64,000 nt of DNA. Origin: Spirodela intermedia. Taxonomy: Eukaryota > Streptophyta > Magnoliopsida > Alismatales > Araceae. Of this stretch, positions 61,424 through 64,000 are shown piece after piece. The stretch is taken from the NCBI GenBank assembly GCA_902729315.2, contig LR746280.1, positions 2,228,501-2,292,500 of the forward strand, read 5' to 3'. Made by a program: the position numbers and the translations under genes. Position 1 is the stretch's first letter; the number at the start of each line of letters is the position of its first letter. The notes under the pieces were generated by a model. It made no database searches and was not told the DNA's origin. It saw only the letters and a list, made by a program, of their open reading frames with translations.

Positions 61424-62214
61424 TTCATCTTTCACCGAGCTTTCTCTAGGGTTTTTGTTTAAAATAATTAGGGTTCTTGGTCTTCTGCGGGGCTCCATCT
61501 TACAGTTATATTCTGGCTAATGGGAGTGTATATTCTGGGTCTGCCGAGCAGATGGGCCCACCGATTACAGGTTCAAGCCCATAATGAGAAAGAGAACCAG
61601 AAGATGTTGGAATTAACAGAAGGAAAATGTTAGGCCCACAATGAGGCCTGTTATCAGGCATAAACTGTCTAGGAGAGGGAGTTATTGACACCCGAAGGAC
61701 AGGGTGAAAGGGGATCAGGAGAAAGAGAACCAACGAAGAGTTTTGGGTTCTCTCCAAATAACCTCTACAATGACTCTAGGAATTTCTCTGAAAGCCATTT
61801 CTCTCTGATACATTCTCAATATAGAAATGCAGTGATAAGATATCATACCAGTTCTTGATGTAACCCTCCAATATGAACACCTTGGCAGCCCCCTCCTAGA
61901 AGATCCTAGCCGAATGCAGCCCTCTCTTCTAGAAAAACTGCTCCAAGGAAGCCAATATCCAAAAGGTGCCCTTCCGTCCTTCCTTTCCCTTATTTATAGG
62001 GGTCCTTCCCCTCTAATTCCCCCAAAACCCAATCAAGAACCAGTTTCCTTATTTATCAGGGTAATCCCCCTTTTATTCTGTCAGGTCAATGTGACTTGGC
62101 AGGCATGAGGGCCCTGCTTATTGAGGGTTGCCCAGGTCAACATGACTTGGACTAATAATTGGGTCTACATTCTGGCCTTTAGGCCCTTCTTTAATCCCAC
62201 ATCTCTTACTCTTC
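61424..62214. other. PP2A B 3' flank and possible LTR remnant
   Basis: No coding gene is seen. Short direct repeats such as GGTCAATGTGACTTGG (about 62083) and GGTCAACATGACTTGG (about 62133) occur. The position, downstream in sense of the minus-strand pol remnant, is where a 3' LTR would lie, but I cannot define its ends. Confidence 0.3.
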
Positions 62215-63420
62215 TCATATACCTTGTGATTGTATCATTGCCCCCCTCATCTTGTCCCTAAGGTGAAGATCTGGAAACCTCAAATGATGGACAATGGTTC
62301 CCAAGAAGCATCTTAATGAAAACTTCCACCCTCCCATTCCTTTGTCGAGTACTTCAAAAGGGTGCATTGGCCATTCCATGTCCTCTATGAATGATGGAGG
62401 TAACACCTGATGAGATACATCCGGTCTGATTGCTTTTATTAGTTTGGATATGTGAAAGATGGGATGAATGGAACAGCCTTGTGGAAGGTCGAGCTTATAG
62501 GCCACTACCCCTACTCATTAACCCTTTTAGCTATTGATTTCATTCTGTAAGGACGTAGCCGTAAATATACATTACTGCCCACATTGAATTCTAACTCCCT
62601 ATGATGTACATCTGCCTTTTTCTTCATCTTGGCTTGTGCAAATACTAAATTATGTTTTAACTAGCTGAGGATGGTATCTCTCTCTTGCAGCATGGTGTCC
62701 ATTGAATCAATGAGAAAAGTAGGTGTGTCATAATACATCAACTTTGGTGGGTCACATCCATAAATGGCTTTGAAAGGAGTCATCTGAATTGATGAATGAA
62801 ATATTGTGTTATATGAAAACTCTGCCCAATGTAACCATTTAGCTCAAGATTTCAACTTTTCGAATGTAAAGCAGCGTAAGTAGGTCTCAAGAGATTAGTT
62901 TACCACCTCAATTTGGCCATCAATTTGACCATCAGTTTGGGGATGGTAAGATGAGCTCATCCAAAGTGTTGTTCCCTAGAGGCAAAATAGTTCCTTCCAA
63001 AATGCACTGGTAAACATTTTGTCTTTGTCTAACATTATTCTTGTAGGAATTCCATGTAATCTTACATTTTTTTTGATGAATTATTCGGCCACAACGATTG
63101 TTGTGAAAGGGTGTTTTCGCAGATGAAATGACTAAATTTGCTCATCCTATCAACCACAACCATTATACAACTGTTGGATTTAGGCAATCCCTCAATAAAG
63201 TCCAGTGAAATTTCTTCCCAAATTTGCTCAAGAATTGGCAAGGGTTGTAATAAACCTACTAGAGAAAGAGAAGATATTTTGTTCACCTAACATGTGTGAC
63301 ATTGATCCACATAACTCTTTATGGTGTACTTCATTCTAGGTCAGAACAAATCTTGAGAAATTCTCTTATAAGTGCGTCGAAAACCAGTATGTCTTCCAGA
63401 AGACAAATCATGATAAGTTT
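62215..63420 (-). mobile_element. Degenerate Ty3/gypsy retrotransposon pol fragment (integrase to C-terminal region)
   Basis: Read on the minus strand, pieces in the right order match Ty3/gypsy integrase. First an HHCC-type zinc-binding segment (GHTGFRRTYKRI, then VDQCHTC; about 63400-63290). Next the integrase core start (LLQPLPILEQIW, ISLDFIEGLPKS, VVVDRMSKFSHFI; about 63270-63110). Then the end of integrase (VYLRLRPYRMKSIAKR; about 62590-62530). Last a chromodomain-proximal segment (YKLDLPQGCSIHPIFHISKL; about 62500-62440). Stop codons interrupt it, including a TAG directly after CHTC, and the core is frameshifted near 63070. The element is inactive. Sequence from 63421 to 64000 may be more of it, but I recognise nothing there. 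Confidence 0.85.
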
Positions 63421-64000
63421 ACTAAATAGAGTTTACTAAAAGTGATCTGACAAATAACACTAGCCTCTCTTTATACAATAATGTGTTGTAGTGGAGTTTG
63501 AATATGGAATGTGATAGTGGATTAGCTTGTAATTCTTGAATTATCTTATGCCACTTTAGATCTTGATCAATCTCATTCTTGATATGAATCATGTCTAGGA
63601 CATGTTATTACACCTCAAGTGAAATGTGGTAACTAGATAGCCAAAACCTATTCTCCAACTATCCCTCTTGATATTCAATAAAACACAAAGGGGTCTCTGG
63701 CCCCATCCACTCCCCACCTTTCTTACTTATAAGAGGGAAGGGAGAGCGGACTAGCCATTACAGGCTATTCAGACTAGCCGTTGGGCATAACGGTCGTCTC
63801 CCTTGCTACTCGTTGGTGTGCCTTGGGCATCCCACTGAGTTGCGGTGACCGTTGCGCCTACCTGGGTTTCATGCCGCCCGTTTGTGTCTGCGGCTTCCCC
63901 TAGGTCTGTGTTTCCACCATCGCACGGGTGTATTTATCTTCCCACCTCCTCTTGGGGTTCCATATGTCTAGGGACCCATTTCGTCTTGGGTCTTGTGATA
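63421..64000. other. Unassigned stretch at the window end
   Basis: AT-rich until about 63690, then GC-richer sequence with ACTAGCCATTACAGG and ACTAGCCGTTGGGC as partial direct repeats. No ORF or family is recognised. Confidence 0.3.

Overview
This window is nuclear DNA of a flowering plant. Every protein gene has plant-type GT-AG introns, several products belong to plant pathways (plastid peptide deformylase, plastid-type tryptophan biosynthesis, peroxisomal phylloquinone synthesis, a PPR protein), and there is a nuclear tRNA-Ser(GCT). AT-rich introns, very GC-rich coding blocks (the PPR gene, the last exon of the membrane-protein gene) and dense GA/CT microsatellites suit a monocot or early-diverging angiosperm. 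That placement is inference and I cannot name the species.

Layout. 1-4922 (+): 3' part of RFT1, the N-glycan flippase. 4923-6713: a tandem array of fold-back (hairpin) units. 6714-10283 (-): naphthoate synthase (MenB type) with a visible PTS2 signal. 11544-15911 (+): plastid/mitochondrial peptide deformylase PDF1B. 16351-18294 (-): a PPR protein without an obvious start. 18345-18426 (+): tRNA-Ser. 18715-21656 (+): SGNH/GDSL esterase. 21850-22500: a three-copy repeat. 23504-25150 (+): a small plastid-targeted protein with a Gly-rich linker and one membrane span. 26124-28854 (-): a Tim17/TIMMDC1-like mitochondrial protein, divergent from RPL35 (29236-31359, +). 32386-37885 (+): anthranilate phosphoribosyltransferase. 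38399-45217 (-): a 13-exon, 1067-residue membrane protein conserved in plants. 46945-48802 (-): DPH7-like WD40 protein, divergent from RPS12 (50140-52060, +). 53773-61423 (+): PP2A regulatory B subunit. 62215-63420 (-): degenerate Ty3/gypsy pol remnant.

Exon coordinates were derived by hand from splice sites, reading phase and conserved protein sequence. For each multi-exon gene the exons join in frame, and the summed lengths are multiples of three for the complete ones. The genes are a housekeeping mixture, not a cluster. Two divergent pairs (TIMMDC1-like/RPL35 and DPH7/RPS12) share short promoters with telo-box motifs near the ribosomal genes. The least expected signals are the fold-back array, a frame-preserving 123-nt candidate cassette exon inside the PP2A B gene, a duplicated terminal exon in the PRPP-transferase gene, and a possible small nested gene in a naphthoate-synthase intron.
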